DNA of 64,000 nt. It comes from Aeromicrobium piscarium (GTDB taxonomy: Bacteria; Actinomycetota; Actinomycetes; Propionibacteriales; Nocardioidaceae). The position numbers were made by a program, and so were the translations under genes. Position 1 is the first letter of the stretch, and the number at the start of each line of letters is the position of its first letter. This document shows positions 46,404 through 55,650 of the stretch, one piece after another. The notes beneath the pieces are model-generated. The model made no database searches and was not told where the DNA came from. It saw only the letters and a program-made list of their open reading frames with translations. Where the stretch lies: NCBI RefSeq assembly GCF_007421815.1, contig NZ_VLNT01000001.1, positions 232,573 to 296,572 on the forward strand, in the 5' to 3' direction.

Positions 46404-47693
46404 TCAGTAGGGCTCGTAGCCGCGGCTGGTCATGCACTGCTGGTAGCGGCCCTCGTTGCCACGGGGGTCGGTCAGGCGAACGCTCTTGGCACGGCAGTCG
46501 GTCGAGTTCAACACCCAGTCGACTCCGCCTGCCAGCTTGGAGATGAGCCGGGTGACGGGCTTGACGACATCCTCGACGACCGGAACACCGTCGACGGTGT
46601 TGTCGACGCCGTCGGTGATGGGATCCGTGACATCGCTGACGGGACCGCGAGGTGCGGAGCCGCTCCCACCGCCTCCGCCAGGAGCCGGATTGGTCTCGGG
46701 CAGTGTCTCGAACCGCGGCGGCTCGCTGCCACCGTCGCCTCCGCCGGTGCCACCACCTCCGCCGCCGCTACCGCCGCCGGACCGCCGCTGCTCCTCCTCG
46801 ACGCGCTTCTGCTCCGCGGCCCGCTGGGCGCGCTCGGTCGCCTGCTGACGTTCGGCCGGGGTCATCGTCTGGTCGCGCTCGAAGCTGGTCAGGACCGAGG
46901 ACTTGGAGCTCCCGGTGGGCACGGTCGAGAAATTGCCCTTGCTGTAGGCATCGGAGATCTTGAGGACGAGATCGACGTACTCGTCGGAGTTGTTGTACCG
47001 CTTGACGGCCGCCTTGAGGTCGTCGCGCGCGGAGAGGTCGCCGTCCCCGGCGCAGAGATAGATCGCCGAGGCCGTGGCCGCGTCGTGGATGTTCTGGGGA
47101 TTCTTGGTGCCGTCCTGGTCGGCGTCGATGCCGACGGCATCCCAGGTGGTGGGGATGAACTGCATCGGACCGATGGCGCGATCGAACTCGGTGTCCTTGT
47201 CGAGCTTGCCGTCATCGGTGTCGCGAATCAGCGCGGTGCCGTTCTTGCCGTTGAGCGGGATGCCGTAGATGCCCGGCTGCGCGTTGCCGTCGGAATCGAG
47301 GTTGTTGCCGTTGACGCGGCCGTGATCGGACTCGACCCTGCCGATGGCGGCCACGAGATGCCACGGGAGATTACAGGACGCGTCGGCCTGCTTGAGCAGG
47401 CCGGCAGCGCGCCGGTAGGCGTTCGCCGCCACCTGCGGAATGCCGTCGGAGGCGAGTGAGTCCAGGGTTCCTTCGGCGCCCGCCTTGGGGTCGATGCCCG
47501 CGGGAGCTTTCTCGACGCTGGCCGGCGACTCGAAGGGCGTATCGGGCACCTCCGGGATCGCGCCGTACTCACTGTCGGCGGTCGCCAGGCCCGGGCCGGC
47601 CACGGCGACGGCTGTCGCTCCGACCAGCAGACCAGCGGGAACGACGGCTGCGATGCGCTGCCAGCGCGGCAGTGTGCGCCATGAACTACTCAC
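46404..47693 (-). CDS. Secreted lytic murein transglycosylase (MltB/SLT_2 type)
   Basis: This 429-aa protein has a signal peptide (WQRIAAVVPAGLLVGATAVA, cleavage near GLATA). Its MltB-like catalytic domain (about 65-235) has LPWHLVAAIGRVESDHGRVN (catalytic Glu in VESDHG), GIYGIPLNGKNGTALIRDTD, RAIGPMQFIPTTWDAVGIDA and DAATASAIYLCAGDGDLSA. A long Gln/Glu coiled segment and a Gly/Ser-rich low-complexity linker (about 305-365) follow, and then a small C-terminal domain with two Cys (STDCRAKS, QQCMTSRGYEPY). It cleaves peptidoglycan glycan strands outside the cell. Divergent from hemL. Confidence 0.88.
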   Translation of the reverse strand: MSSSWRTLPRWQRIAAVVPAGLLVGATAVAVAGPGLATADSEYGAIPEVPDTPFESPASVEKAPAGIDPKAGAEGTLDSLASDGIPQVAANAYRRAAGLLKQADASCNLPWHLVAAIGRVESDHGRVNGNNLDSDGNAQPGIYGIPLNGKNGTALIRDTDDGKLDKDTEFDRAIGPMQFIPTTWDAVGIDADQDGTKNPQNIHDAATASAIYLCAGDGDLSARDDLKAAVKRYNNSDEYVDLVLKISDAYSKGNFSTVPTGSSKSSVLTSFERDQTMTPAERQQATERAQRAAEQKRVEEEQRRSGGGSGGGGGGTGGGDGGSEPPRFETLPETNPAPGGGGGSGSAPRGPVSDVTDPITDGVDNTVDGVPVVEDVVKPVTRLISKLAGGVDWVLNSTDCRAKSVRLTDPRGNEGRYQQCMTSRGYEPY

Positions 47694-47837
47694 CAGGACT
47701 CCCTCCCCGGGCGTATGAGACCCGTCTCACACGGTAACCCGAAGTTGCGTGACACTCCACCCAACGAGGATGTGGACGCGAGGTTACGGCTCGCTGTGGT
47801 GGTCGTCACGGCCGCTCCGGGCCTGCGGTATCCACGC

Positions 47838-47855
47838 TTGTGCCAATTGGCACAA
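47838..47855. promoter_or_regulatory. Perfect 18-bp palindrome on the hemL promoter
   Basis: TTGTGCCAATTGGCACAA is a perfect palindrome. It ends 7 nt before the hemL GTG and covers the only plausible -10 (CACAAT). The outer TTGTG-N8-CACAA has exactly the spacing of the Rex operator, but the inner AA/TT pairs are CC/GG. A regulator bound here would shut off hemL. Confidence 0.7.
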
Positions 47856-47862
47856 TGGCGAG

Positions 47863-49179
47863 GTGCCCACTGAACGTTCCGCCGATCTGTTCCAGCGCGC
47901 CCGCCGCGTCTCTCCGGGCGGGGTGAACTCGCCGGTCCGCGCCTTCAAGGCCGTCGGTGGCACCCCGCGCTTCATGACCTCCGGAGAGGGTGCCTGGCTC
48001 ACCGATGTCGACGGCAACCGCTACGTCGACTTCGTCGGCTCGTGGGGGCCGATGCTGCTGGGCCATGCGCATCCGCAGGTCATCGCCGCGGTGCAGGAGG
48101 CCGTGGCACGCGGGACCTCGTTCGGCACGCCCGCCGAACCGGAGGTCGCCCTCGCCGAGGAGATCGTCGAGCGGACCAGCGTCGAGTCCGTCCGCCTGGT
48201 CACCTCTGGCACCGAGGCCACCATGTCGGCGATACGACTCGCTCGCGGCGTCACCGGACGAGACCGCGTCGTGAAGTTCGCCGGCTGCTATCACGGGCAC
48301 GTCGATCCGCTGCTGGCCGAGGCCGGATCGGGGGTCGTCACGCTCGGCATCCCCGGCACGCCCGGCGTCCCGGCGCATGTCACCGCGGACACCATCGTGC
48401 TGCCGTACAACGATGTCGACGCCGTGCAAGCGGCGTTCGCCGAGTTCGGCGGCCAGATCGCCTGCATCATCACCGAGGCGGCGCCGGGCAACATGGGCCT
48501 CGTGCCGCCGGCACCGGGCTTCAACGCGGCGCTGGCGCGCATCGCGTCCGAGCACGGTGCCCTGTTCATCAGCGACGAGGTCATGACCGGCTTCCGCGCG
48601 GCGCGCGCGGGCCACTGGGAGCTCGACGGCCAGCGTGAGGGATGGGCGCCCGACCTGGTCACCTTCGGCAAGGTCATGGGCGGCGGCTTCCCCTCCGCCG
48701 CCTTCGGCGGTCGTCGCGACCTGATGGAGTATCTCGCCCCGGCCGGCCCGGTCTACCAGGCCGGCACACTGGCCGGCAATCCCGTCGCCACCACGGCCGG
48801 CGTGACGACCCTGCGCCTGGCCACCCCCGAGCTCTACACCGATCTCCTCGCCACCTCGCTGCGAGTCCGCGAGCTCGTCGGGGAGGCCCTCGTCGGCGCC
48901 GGGGTGCCGCACGTCATCCAAGCGGCCGGAACCATGTTCAGCGTGATGTGGGGGGTCACCGATCCGGTGACCGACTTCGCCGGCGCTCAGCGCCAGGACA
49001 CCGCGGCCTTCGCCGCCTTCTTCTCCAGCATGCTCGACCAGGGCGTCTACCTCCCCCCGAGCGCCTTCGAGACCTGGTTCGTCTCGGCGGCTCACGACGA
49101 CGCCGCCCTGACTACACTGTCCGAGGCGTTGCCGGCGGCCGCCCGTGCCGCGGCCCGCGCGCTCGACGACCGCCCGTGA
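47863..49179 (+). CDS. hemL: Glutamate-1-semialdehyde 2,1-aminomutase
   Basis: This 438-aa PLP enzyme makes 5-aminolevulinate, the step after HemA. Motifs: [54 protein letters not shown] (PLP Asp), [20 protein letters not shown] (Schiff-base Lys at about 269) and [13 protein letters not shown]. The GTG start gives the family N-terminus ([15 protein letters not shown]) and is placed right after the promoter palindrome. It heads the block hemL-phosphatase-tlpA-ccdA-resB-resC, the same order as Rv0524-Rv0529. Confidence 0.95.
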   Translation: MPTERSADLFQRARRVSPGGVNSPVRAFKAVGGTPRFMTSGEGAWLTDVDGNRYVDFVGSWGPMLLGHAHPQVIAAVQEAVARGTSFGTPAEPEVALAEEIVERTSVESVRLVTSGTEATMSAIRLARGVTGRDRVVKFAGCYHGHVDPLLAEAGSGVVTLGIPGTPGVPAHVTADTIVLPYNDVDAVQAAFAEFGGQIACIITEAAPGNMGLVPPAPGFNAALARIASEHGALFISDEVMTGFRAARAGHWELDGQREGWAPDLVTFGKVMGGGFPSAAFGGRRDLMEYLAPAGPVYQAGTLAGNPVATTAGVTTLRLATPELYTDLLATSLRVRELVGEALVGAGVPHVIQAAGTMFSVMWGVTDPVTDFAGAQRQDTAAFAAFFSSMLDQGVYLPPSAFETWFVSAAHDDAALTTLSEALPAAARAAARALDDRP

Positions 49180-49204
49180 CCGCGAGAACGAGGACGATCC
49201 GACC

Positions 49205-49855
49205 ATGACCACCAGGACCACCGTTCACCTGATGCGCCACGGCGAGGTGCACAATCCCGCCGGCGTGCTGTACGGCCGGCTCGCCGGCTACAACCTCTCC
49301 GAGCTCGGCCACGAGATGGCCGAGACGGTGGCGGAGTCGCTCAAAGACCGTGACATCACCTATCTGGTGGCGTCACCGCTCGAGCGCGCCCAGCAGACGG
49401 CGCGCCCGATCGCGGAGATCCTCGATCTGCCGATCCACGATGACGAGCGGGTCATCGAGGCGTCCAACAAGTTCGAGGGCAAGACCTTCGGTGTCGGCGC
49501 GGGCGCCCTGAAGCGCCCCGGCAACTGGCTCTTGGTCTGGAACCCCGTACGGCCCTCCTGGGGCGAGCCGTACAAGCAGATCGCCAAGCGCATGGAGCTG
49601 GCGATCGACGACGCCCGCGAGGCGGCCCGCGGCCACGAGGCCGTCATCGTCGCGCACCAGCTGCCGATCTGGATCGCCCGGCGTGCCTATGAGCGTGCGC
49701 GCTTCGCCCACGACCCGCGTAAGCGCCAGTGTTCGCTCGCGAGCCTGACCTCGCTGACCTTCGAGGACGACCGCTTCGTGTCGCTGCACTACAGCGAGCC
49801 GGCGGGTCACCTGTTGCCGGACGTGCTCAAGGGCAAGTTCGTGGGCGGCGCCTGA
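49205..49855 (+). CDS. Histidine phosphatase family protein
   Basis: This 216-aa protein has the phosphoglycerate-mutase-like signature VHLMRHGEVHNP (RHG, catalytic His), VASPLERAQQTARPIAEIL, the second-site EAVIVAHQLPIW (catalytic His) and an internal NLSELGHEMAETVAES. It is probably a phosphatase, not a mutase. It is always found between hemL and tlpA in mycobacteria (Rv0525), but its substrate is unknown. Start ATG 25 nt after the hemL stop; overlaps the next gene (TGATG). Confidence 0.9.
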   Translation: MTTRTTVHLMRHGEVHNPAGVLYGRLAGYNLSELGHEMAETVAESLKDRDITYLVASPLERAQQTARPIAEILDLPIHDDERVIEASNKFEGKTFGVGAGALKRPGNWLLVWNPVRPSWGEPYKQIAKRMELAIDDAREAARGHEAVIVAHQLPIWIARRAYERARFAHDPRKRQCSLASLTSLTFEDDRFVSLHYSEPAGHLLPDVLKGKFVGGA

Positions 49856-50421
49856 TGCGACACGCCCTGGCCGGTCTCGGAGTTGCCGCGATGCTCGTCC
49901 TCACTGCGTGCAGCGGCGTCGAGGAGGGCGGCGAAGGCGGCTACATCAGCGGTGACGGCACCGTCACCACCATCGACCCCGGCGACCGCCAGCCGGCACC
50001 CGCGCTGAGCGGCCTCGACCTCGAGGGCGAGGAGCTCTCCACCGAGGACTTCGCCGGGCAGACCATCGTCGTCAACCTCTGGGGATCCTGGTGCCCGCCG
50101 TGCCGCAAGGAGATGCCGATCCTCAAAGAGGTCGCCGAGAGCTATGAAGACTCCAGCGTCCAGTTCCTCGGACTGCTGACCCAGGACAAGCCCGCCTCGG
50201 CCCGCGCCTTCAACGACAAGATCGGCATCACCTATCCGAGCATCGTCGACGACAGCGGCGAGAATCAGCTCGCCTTCGCCGACTCACTGCCCTCGCAGGC
50301 GATCCCCACCACGTGGATCATCGACTCCGAGGGCCGAGTCGCCGTGCGCATCCTCGACCCCGAGCTGGGTGCGGGCACGCTGACCGATCTCATCGAGTAC
50401 GTGCGGAAGAGCACGCAGTGA
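49855..50421 (+). CDS. TlpA/ResA-family thioredoxin-like lipoprotein
   Basis: This 188-aa lipoprotein has the lipobox MLVLTACSG and a thioredoxin domain with the active site NLWGSWCPPCRKEMPILKE (WCPPC), the cis-Pro region QAIPTTWIIDSEGRVAVRI, and the TlpA-type insertion TQDKPASARAF. It should reduce apocytochrome c cysteines outside the membrane, fed by the CcdA protein encoded next. ATG overlaps the previous stop; its own stop overlaps ccdA (GTGA). Confidence 0.93.
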   Translation: MRHALAGLGVAAMLVLTACSGVEEGGEGGYISGDGTVTTIDPGDRQPAPALSGLDLEGEELSTEDFAGQTIVVNLWGSWCPPCRKEMPILKEVAESYEDSSVQFLGLLTQDKPASARAFNDKIGITYPSIVDDSGENQLAFADSLPSQAIPTTWIIDSEGRVAVRILDPELGAGTLTDLIEYVRKSTQ

Positions 50422-51164
50422 CCGACTGGTTCGGCGATGCCGTCCTCTCCGGATCGCTGATCGTGGCGATTCCCGTGGCAGCCCTCGCCGGACTGGTCTC
50501 GTTCTTCTCACCCTGCGTCCTGCCGTTGTTGCCGGGCTACCTCTCCTATGTCTCGGGCGTGGGGGTGCAGGACCTGCGCACCAGCAAGCGCTGGCGTCTC
50601 GCCCTCGGCTCGGCCCTGTTCGTGCTCGGCTTCACCGCCGTGTTCGTCGCCGGCGGAGCGCTGTTCGGGGCGGCCGGTCAGCGGCTGCGCCCCTATGGCG
50701 ACACCCTGACGATCGTGGCCGGGGCGGTCCTCATCGTCCTCGGTCTGATCTTCGTGGGAGCCATCCCGGGACTGCAGCGTCAATGGAGGATGCGTCAGGC
50801 GCCCAAGGTCGGTCTGCTGGCGGCGCCCCTGCTCGGAGTCGTGTTCGGCATCGGCTGGACGCCGTGCCTCGGGCCGACCCTCTCGGCCGTGCTCATCCTC
50901 GCGGGGAACGAGGGGACGGCGTCCCGCGGGGCGTTGCTGACCCTCGTCTACGGGCTCGGCCTCGGCCTGCCCTTCATCATCGCCGCGTTGTTCTTCGCGC
51001 GGTTCATGGGAGCGCTCGACGTGGTCAAACGACACCAGCGTGCGGTCTCCATCATCGGGGGAGTGTTGTTGATCGTCACCGGTCTGCTCATGGTCAGCGG
51101 TCTGTGGACCGAGCTGGTCTTCCACCTGCAGCAGTGGGCCGCCGACTTCGAGGTGGTCGTATGA
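50418..51164 (+). CDS. ccdA: Cytochrome c biogenesis protein CcdA
   Basis: This 248-aa membrane protein has six helices and the two conserved Cys motifs of the DsbD-beta/CcdA family, FFSPCVLPLLPGYLSYVSG and GIGWTPCLGPTLSAVLIL. It carries electrons from cytoplasmic thioredoxin to TlpA/ResA. GTG start in a 4-nt overlap with the tlpA-like gene. Its stop overlaps the ATGA of MIRU-like element 3. Confidence 0.95.
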   Translation: MTDWFGDAVLSGSLIVAIPVAALAGLVSFFSPCVLPLLPGYLSYVSGVGVQDLRTSKRWRLALGSALFVLGFTAVFVAGGALFGAAGQRLRPYGDTLTIVAGAVLIVLGLIFVGAIPGLQRQWRMRQAPKVGLLAAPLLGVVFGIGWTPCLGPTLSAVLILAGNEGTASRGALLTLVYGLGLGLPFIIAALFFARFMGALDVVKRHQRAVSIIGGVLLIVTGLLMVSGLWTELVFHLQQWAADFEVVV

Positions 51165-51243
51165 GCGAGCGAAGCGAGCGAACGATGGGGCTTCTCATGC
51201 CGGGACCTGCTTATCGTCGTTCTTTCTGGCAGGTGGCGGCATG
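51161..51243 (+). repeat. MIRU-like element 3 between ccdA and resB
   Basis: ATGA at 51161-51164 overlaps the ccdA stop and opens a 27-codon mini-ORF (MSERSERTMGLLMP...FWQVAA). Its stop TGA 51242-51244 overlaps the resB ATG at 51241. This is the best-preserved copy. The first codons of resB (MSERTKRQQ) repeat the start of the element. Confidence 0.9.
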
Positions 51244-52845
51244 AGCGAGCGAACGAAGCGGCAGCAGCGGGCGTCGGAGCTGGCCCCCCGGGAGTTCCTG
51301 CGATGGATGTGGCGTCAGCTCACGTCGATGCGCACGGCCCTGTTCCTCCTCCTGCTGCTGGCCGTCGCGGCGATCCCCGGATCCTTCATCCCGCAGCGAG
51401 GCGTCGACGCCCGGGCCGTGCAGATCTTCTTCACCGATCATCCGACCCTCGCGCCGATCCTCGACGCGATCGGGATGTTCTCGGTCTACTCCTCGCCGTG
51501 GTTCAGCGCGATCTACCTGCTGCTGATGATCTCGCTCGTCGGCTGCATCATCCCGCGCATCGGCGTGTACGCGCGAGCGTTGCGGTCGCGACCCCCTCGC
51601 GCACCCCGTAACTTCGCGCGGATGCCGGCATCGGGCAGCTTCACCACGACGGCCTCGGTCGACGAGGTCATGCAGGCCGGCCGGTGCGTGCTCGGCCGGG
51701 CCCGGATCGATGTCGTCGACGACGATGCGGGCAGCGAACTGCGAGCCGAGAAGGGCTTCCTCCGCGAGCTCGGCAATCTCGTCTTCCACGTCAGCATCGT
51801 GGTCGTGCTGATCGGGGTCGCGATCGGCGCCCTCTGGGGCTATCGCGGCTCGGTGATCGTCACGGAGGGCAATGGCTTCTCCAACACGCTCAGCCAATAC
51901 AACGAGTTCGATTCCGGCCCGCTGTTCGACCCCGAGGATCTCCCGCCCTTCAGCTTCCGGCTCGACCGGATGATCGCGGAGTTCCACGCCGACCCCGAGC
52001 AGCCGCAGTACGGCGCTCCCAAGATGTTCCGCGCCGATGTCACCTACACCGAGCGCCCCGGCGACGAGCCCACGCCCTACGAGATCTTCGTCAACCACCC
52101 GCTGTCGCTCGACGGCGGCGAGGTGTTCCTGCCCGGGCAGGGGTACGCCCCGGTCGTCCGGGTGACCGATGCCGACGGCGAGGTGGTCTTCGAGGACGCC
52201 GTGGTGTTCCTGCCCGAGGACGGGAGCTACCGGTCCTCCGGCGTCATCAAGGTACCCGATGCGCAGCCTACGCAACTGGGCTTCCAAGGCTTCTTCCTGC
52301 CCACCGCCGTGTCGACGGGGGAGGGCCAGGCCTCCGAGACGATCTACCCGGGAGCGGTCAACCCGCTGATCGGGCTGCGCATGTGGACCGGCGACCTCGG
52401 CCTCGACGACGGCGAACCGCAGTCGGTGTACGTCCTGGAGAAGGACGGCATGCAGGAGGTCCTCGACGAGGACGGCGAGCCGCTCAACATCAGCCTGAGC
52501 CCGGGACAGTCGCAGGCGCTGCCCGGTGGCGGCACGATCGAGTTCGTCGAGCTCCGCCGCTTCGCTCGCTTCCAGATCGCGTCGACACCCGGGGTGATGC
52601 TGCCCCTGGTGGGCGTGAGCGTCGGGGTGGTCGGGCTCATCGCCTCGCTCATGGTCCGTCCTCGCCGGACCTGGATCAGGGCGAAGGTCACGACCGGCGA
52701 TGACGGCCGGTCGCTTACAGTGGTGGACGTCGCCGCGCTCGACCGCGTGCCGCGTGACGAGCTACCGGACGATCTCGACGAGTTCCTCGCCAGCCTGCGC
52801 GAGGAGCTCGGTGAGACGACATCCGCACAGGAGAACCGGACATGA
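51241..52845 (+). CDS. resB: Cytochrome c biogenesis protein ResB (System II)
   Basis: This 534-aa membrane protein pairs with ResC/CcsA to move heme across the membrane and attach it to cytochrome c. Features: first helix LTSMRTALFLLLLLAVAAIP, IPQRGVD, the second helix IYLLLMISLVGCIIPRIGVY, a third helix GNLVFHVSIVVVLIGVAIGA, a large outer domain of about 350 residues (GFFLPTAVSTGEGQ and others) and a last helix VGVVGLIASLMV. Its first residues derive from a repeat-element copy, so the original start may have been near PREFLRWMWRQL. Overlaps resC by 4 nt. Confidence 0.95.
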   Translation: MSERTKRQQRASELAPREFLRWMWRQLTSMRTALFLLLLLAVAAIPGSFIPQRGVDARAVQIFFTDHPTLAPILDAIGMFSVYSSPWFSAIYLLLMISLVGCIIPRIGVYARALRSRPPRAPRNFARMPASGSFTTTASVDEVMQAGRCVLGRARIDVVDDDAGSELRAEKGFLRELGNLVFHVSIVVVLIGVAIGALWGYRGSVIVTEGNGFSNTLSQYNEFDSGPLFDPEDLPPFSFRLDRMIAEFHADPEQPQYGAPKMFRADVTYTERPGDEPTPYEIFVNHPLSLDGGEVFLPGQGYAPVVRVTDADGEVVFEDAVVFLPEDGSYRSSGVIKVPDAQPTQLGFQGFFLPTAVSTGEGQASETIYPGAVNPLIGLRMWTGDLGLDDGEPQSVYVLEKDGMQEVLDEDGEPLNISLSPGQSQALPGGGTIEFVELRRFARFQIASTPGVMLPLVGVSVGVVGLIASLMVRPRRTWIRAKVTTGDDGRSLTVVDVAALDRVPRDELPDDLDEFLASLREELGETTSAQENRT

Positions 52846-53774
52846 CCGTAGAGCAATTCGCCCAGATCTCGAACTACACGACCGTCGCCGCCACCTGCGT
52901 GCTGGGGCTCGCGCTCTTGGCCTATGTCGCCGAGTGGGCGTTCGCCCGCAAGGTCGAGGCGAATGCTCCGGCCATGGCGGGCTCCGCTGGCCCAGCCTCC
53001 CCGGTCGCCGAGGAGTCCGATGTCGAGCCGGTGACGGATCGCTTCTCCAGGATCGGTCTCGTGCTGACCGTCCTCGCGACGGCGCTCATGATCGTCAGCG
53101 TCGTCACTCGCGGGCTGGCGGCCGGGCGGGTGCCCTGGGGCAATATGTACGAGTTCGGTCTGATGGGTATCACGATCGCGCTGGTCATCTATCTCGTGCT
53201 GGTGTGGAAGTACCAGGTGCAGTGGGCCGGCGGCATCGTGGTGGCCTTCGGCCTGGTGGTGCTCGGCATGTCGCTGTCGACCTATGTCCCGGCCGGCCCG
53301 CTGGTGCCCGCCCTGGACTCGCACTGGTTCATCATCCACGTCGGTGCCGTGGTGCTTGCCGGAGCCTTCTTCCTGGTCGGTGCCGCCGCCTCGGTGCTGT
53401 ACCTCATCCGCGCGAGGGCCGAGGCGAAGGGCACGGTCGGCCCGGTGCTCCGGCGCTTCCCGGCGGCGGCCGTGATGGACAAGATCGCCTACCGGGTCAA
53501 CGCGATGGCCTTCCCGTTGTGGACCTTCGGTGCGCTCATCGCCGGGCCCATCTGGGCGCACTACGCCTGGGGACGTTACTGGGGCTGGGACCCCAAGGAG
53601 GTGTGGGCGTTCATCACCTGGGTGGTCTACGCCGGCTACCTGCACGCCCGGGCGACCGCCGGCTGGAAGGGACGCCGCGCGGCCTACTTCTGCCTCATCG
53701 GCTTCGTGACCTTCCTGTTCAGCTACTACGGCGTCAACCTCTTCGGCTCCGGCCTGCACTCCTACGCCAAGTAA
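52842..53774 (+). CDS. resC: Cytochrome c biogenesis protein ResC/CcsB (System II)
   Basis: This 310-aa heme-handling membrane protein has the WWD domain YAWGRYWGWDPKEVWAFITW and flanking histidines (DSHWFIIHVGAVVL, GSGLHSYAK) that ligate heme, with about eight helices. It forms the cytochrome c synthase with ResB. The ATG overlaps resB (ATGA). It ends the operon; two strong hairpins follow. Confidence 0.95.
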   Translation: MTVEQFAQISNYTTVAATCVLGLALLAYVAEWAFARKVEANAPAMAGSAGPASPVAEESDVEPVTDRFSRIGLVLTVLATALMIVSVVTRGLAAGRVPWGNMYEFGLMGITIALVIYLVLVWKYQVQWAGGIVVAFGLVVLGMSLSTYVPAGPLVPALDSHWFIIHVGAVVLAGAFFLVGAAASVLYLIRARAEAKGTVGPVLRRFPAAAVMDKIAYRVNAMAFPLWTFGALIAGPIWAHYAWGRYWGWDPKEVWAFITWVVYAGYLHARATAGWKGRRAAYFCLIGFVTFLFSYYGVNLFGSGLHSYAK

Positions 53775-53794
53775 TCCCGGACGCCCCCGCCGAG

Positions 53795-53852
53795 ATGTGG
53801 CCGGTTGTGGCCCGTTGGGCGACGATCGAACGGGCCACAACCGGCCACATCG
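53795..53852. repeat. Perfect 23-bp inverted repeat after resC
   Basis: Arms 53795-53817 (GATGTGGCCGGTTGTGGCCC then GTT) and 53830-53852 are perfect reverse complements around a 12-nt loop. Each arm contains an internal near-repeat (TGTGGCC). It is too long for an ordinary terminator and lacks a T-run. It is a single-copy relative of the direct/inverted motif families elsewhere in the window. Confidence 0.8.
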
Positions 53853-53930
53853 TGGCGGCTTCGGCTGATCGTCTCGCTCGGTGAGATCGGCCCCGGGATA
53901 CTCCCAGGACCGGTCCGGGACCGACGTGTG

Positions 53931-53974
53931 CCGGGGTGTGGCCCTGGAGAGCCTTCTCAGGGGCTACACCCCGG
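53931..53974. terminator. Terminator-like hairpin between convergent operons
   Basis: CCGGGGTGTGGCCCT and AGGGGCTACACCCCGG form a nearly perfect stem with one bulge and a 13-nt loop. It lies between resC and the convergent small membrane gene, so it can serve both directions. There is no T-tract. Confidence 0.6.
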
Positions 53975-54008
53975 CGAAAGTCGTCCGACAGGGGAGGACA
54001 GGGGAGGC

Positions 54009-54272
54009 TCAGAGGCCGCGGAGGTAGTCCGGGTCGTCGTCGGGACCGCGGGGTCCACGGGGGCGCCAGTTGCGGGGTCCGGACGAGGGACGCTGGCGGG
54101 CCTGGCCGAAGAAGATCCAGAGCAGCGCTCCGGCGTACGGGAGCAGCACGATCACGGCCACCCAGGCGAGCTTGGGCAGGTGCTGGACGCGAGCCTTCGG
54201 GGCGGCCAGCAGGTCGAAGAGCGCGTAGACCAGCAGAACGACCCCGACCACGACCAGCAGCGCCTTGCCCAT
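54009..54272 (-). CDS. PLD nuclease N-terminal-domain membrane protein
   Basis: This 87-aa protein has two helices (LLVVVGVVLLVYALFDLLAA and LAWVAVIVLLPYAGALLWIF) and the PLDc_N signature ending FGQARQR, then a Pro/Arg tail. PLDc_N is the membrane part of cardiolipin synthases, but here no catalytic PLD domain follows, so it is a stand-alone small protein of unknown function. The ATG at 54272 starts at the domain; the upstream in-frame ATG at 54320 would overlap the divergent gene. Confidence 0.82.
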   Translation of the reverse strand: MGKALLVVVGVVLLVYALFDLLAAPKARVQHLPKLAWVAVIVLLPYAGALLWIFFGQARQRPSSGPRNWRPRGPRGPDDDPDYLRGL

Positions 54273-54297
54273 GGACCCGAGACTACTCGGACCCCCG

Positions 54298-54303
54298 TAG
54301 AGT
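54298..54303 (+). promoter_or_regulatory. -10 box TAGAGT, leaderless promoter
   Basis: TAGAGT ends 7 nt before the ATG at 54311 of the DUF4229 gene. Confidence 0.55.
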
Positions 54304-54310
54304 TCGGGCC

Positions 54311-54577
54311 ATGAAGGCATTCTGGTTGTACACCTTCGCGCGCCTCGGCGTCTTCATCAGCTGCTACCTGGCGACCTGGCTCATCGCGAGCCTGTGGATC
54401 GACGGATTGACATTCCTCAACCTGTGGGTCCTCATCGTCGCGCTGGTGGTCTCCTCGGTCATCTCGCTGTTCGCGCTGGCCCCGCTGCGCGACGCCCTCG
54501 CGGCCCGGTTGGAGTCGCGGGCGTCGTCGATCAACCAGCGCATCGAGGAGTCTCGGCGTGCCGAAGACGTCGACTGA
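54311..54577 (+). CDS. DUF4229 family membrane protein
   Basis: This 88-aa protein has two helices ([20 protein letters not shown] and [20 protein letters not shown]), then the conserved [20 protein letters not shown] coiled region. DUF4229 is an actinobacterial family of unknown function found near menaquinone genes. The leaderless promoter fixes the start. It overlaps the next gene by 20 nt. Confidence 0.8.
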   Translation: MKAFWLYTFARLGVFISCYLATWLIASLWIDGLTFLNLWVLIVALVVSSVISLFALAPLRDALAARLESRASSINQRIEESRRAEDVD

Positions 54578-55640
54578 GCTGCGCGACTGGATCGACACCG
54601 CGATCGGCCGGGTCGAGGCCGACGCGAACCGCAGCGCGGACACACATCTGCACACCTTCGCGCTCCCGACGCCCGGCATCGACCTCTACCTCAAGGACGA
54701 GTCCGTCCATCCCACGGGCAGCCTGAAGCACCGGCTCGCCCGCTCGCTCTTCCTCTACGCGCTGTGCAACGGCTGGCTGCGCCCGGACTCGACGATCATC
54801 GAGGCGTCCAGCGGCTCGACGGCCGTCAGCGAGGCGCACTTCGCGCGGCTCATCGGGCTGCCCTTCGTCGCGGTCATGCCGGCCACCACGAGCACCGAGA
54901 AGATCGCTCTGATCGAGTTCGAGGGCGGCCGCTGCCATCTCGTCGACGACCCTTCGACGGTCTACGACGAGGCGCGCCGGCTCGCGCGCGAGTGCGACGG
55001 GCACTATATGGACCAGTTCACCTATGCCGAGCGTGCCACCGACTGGCGCGGCAACAACAACATCGCCGAGTCGATCTACGCGCAGATGGCCGCCGAACCC
55101 CATCCGATCCCGTCCTGGGTCGTGGTCAGCGCGGGCACGGGCGGAACCTCGGCCACGATCGGCCGCTTCATCCGCTACCGCCGCCACGCCACCCGGCTGC
55201 TGGTCGCCGATCCGGAGAACTCGGCCTTCCTGGAGGGCTGGGACACCGACTCATCCGATGTCGTCACGGGTGTGCCGGGCCGTATCGAGGGGATCGGCCG
55301 GATGCGCGTCGAGCCGTCCTTCGTCGGCGGGGTCGTCGACGACATGATGCGAGTGCCCGATGCGGCCTCGATCGCCACGACGCGGTGGGTGTCCGCTCGC
55401 CTCGGCCGCCTGGTGGGCGGATCGACCGGCACGAACGTGTGGGCGGCGCTGCAGATCGCCGAGAGGATGCGAGCCGAGGGGGAGACCGGCTCGATCGTGA
55501 CCCTGCTCTGCGACAGCGGGGAACGGTACACGCACACCTACTTCGACGATGCCTGGCTCGCTGACCGGGATATCGACATCGCCCCCTACGCCGCAGCATT
55601 GGACAGCTACACGGCGACCGGCACGCTCACGCTGCCGTGA
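54558..55640 (+). CDS. PLP-dependent cysteine desulfhydrase-like enzyme (Cds1 type)
   Basis: This 360-aa fold-type II PLP enzyme of the cysteine synthase superfamily has the PLP lysine in [17 protein letters not shown], the phosphate and substrate loop [20 protein letters not shown], and [20 protein letters not shown] (PLP phosphate site). It most resembles Cds1 (Rv3684), which releases H2S from cysteine, more than CysK or CysM. It could therefore supply sulfide. GTG start inside the end of the DUF4229 gene, so translation is coupled. Confidence 0.82.
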   Translation: MPKTSTELRDWIDTAIGRVEADANRSADTHLHTFALPTPGIDLYLKDESVHPTGSLKHRLARSLFLYALCNGWLRPDSTIIEASSGSTAVSEAHFARLIGLPFVAVMPATTSTEKIALIEFEGGRCHLVDDPSTVYDEARRLARECDGHYMDQFTYAERATDWRGNNNIAESIYAQMAAEPHPIPSWVVVSAGTGGTSATIGRFIRYRRHATRLLVADPENSAFLEGWDTDSSDVVTGVPGRIEGIGRMRVEPSFVGGVVDDMMRVPDAASIATTRWVSARLGRLVGGSTGTNVWAALQIAERMRAEGETGSIVTLLCDSGERYTHTYFDDAWLADRDIDIAPYAAALDSYTATGTLTLP

Positions 55641-55650
55641 GCCCTCGCCC

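Noticed and set aside
47749-47862. N-terminal extension of the HemL ORF
   Set aside because: It would translate the promoter palindrome; the family N-terminus starts at the GTG at 47863.
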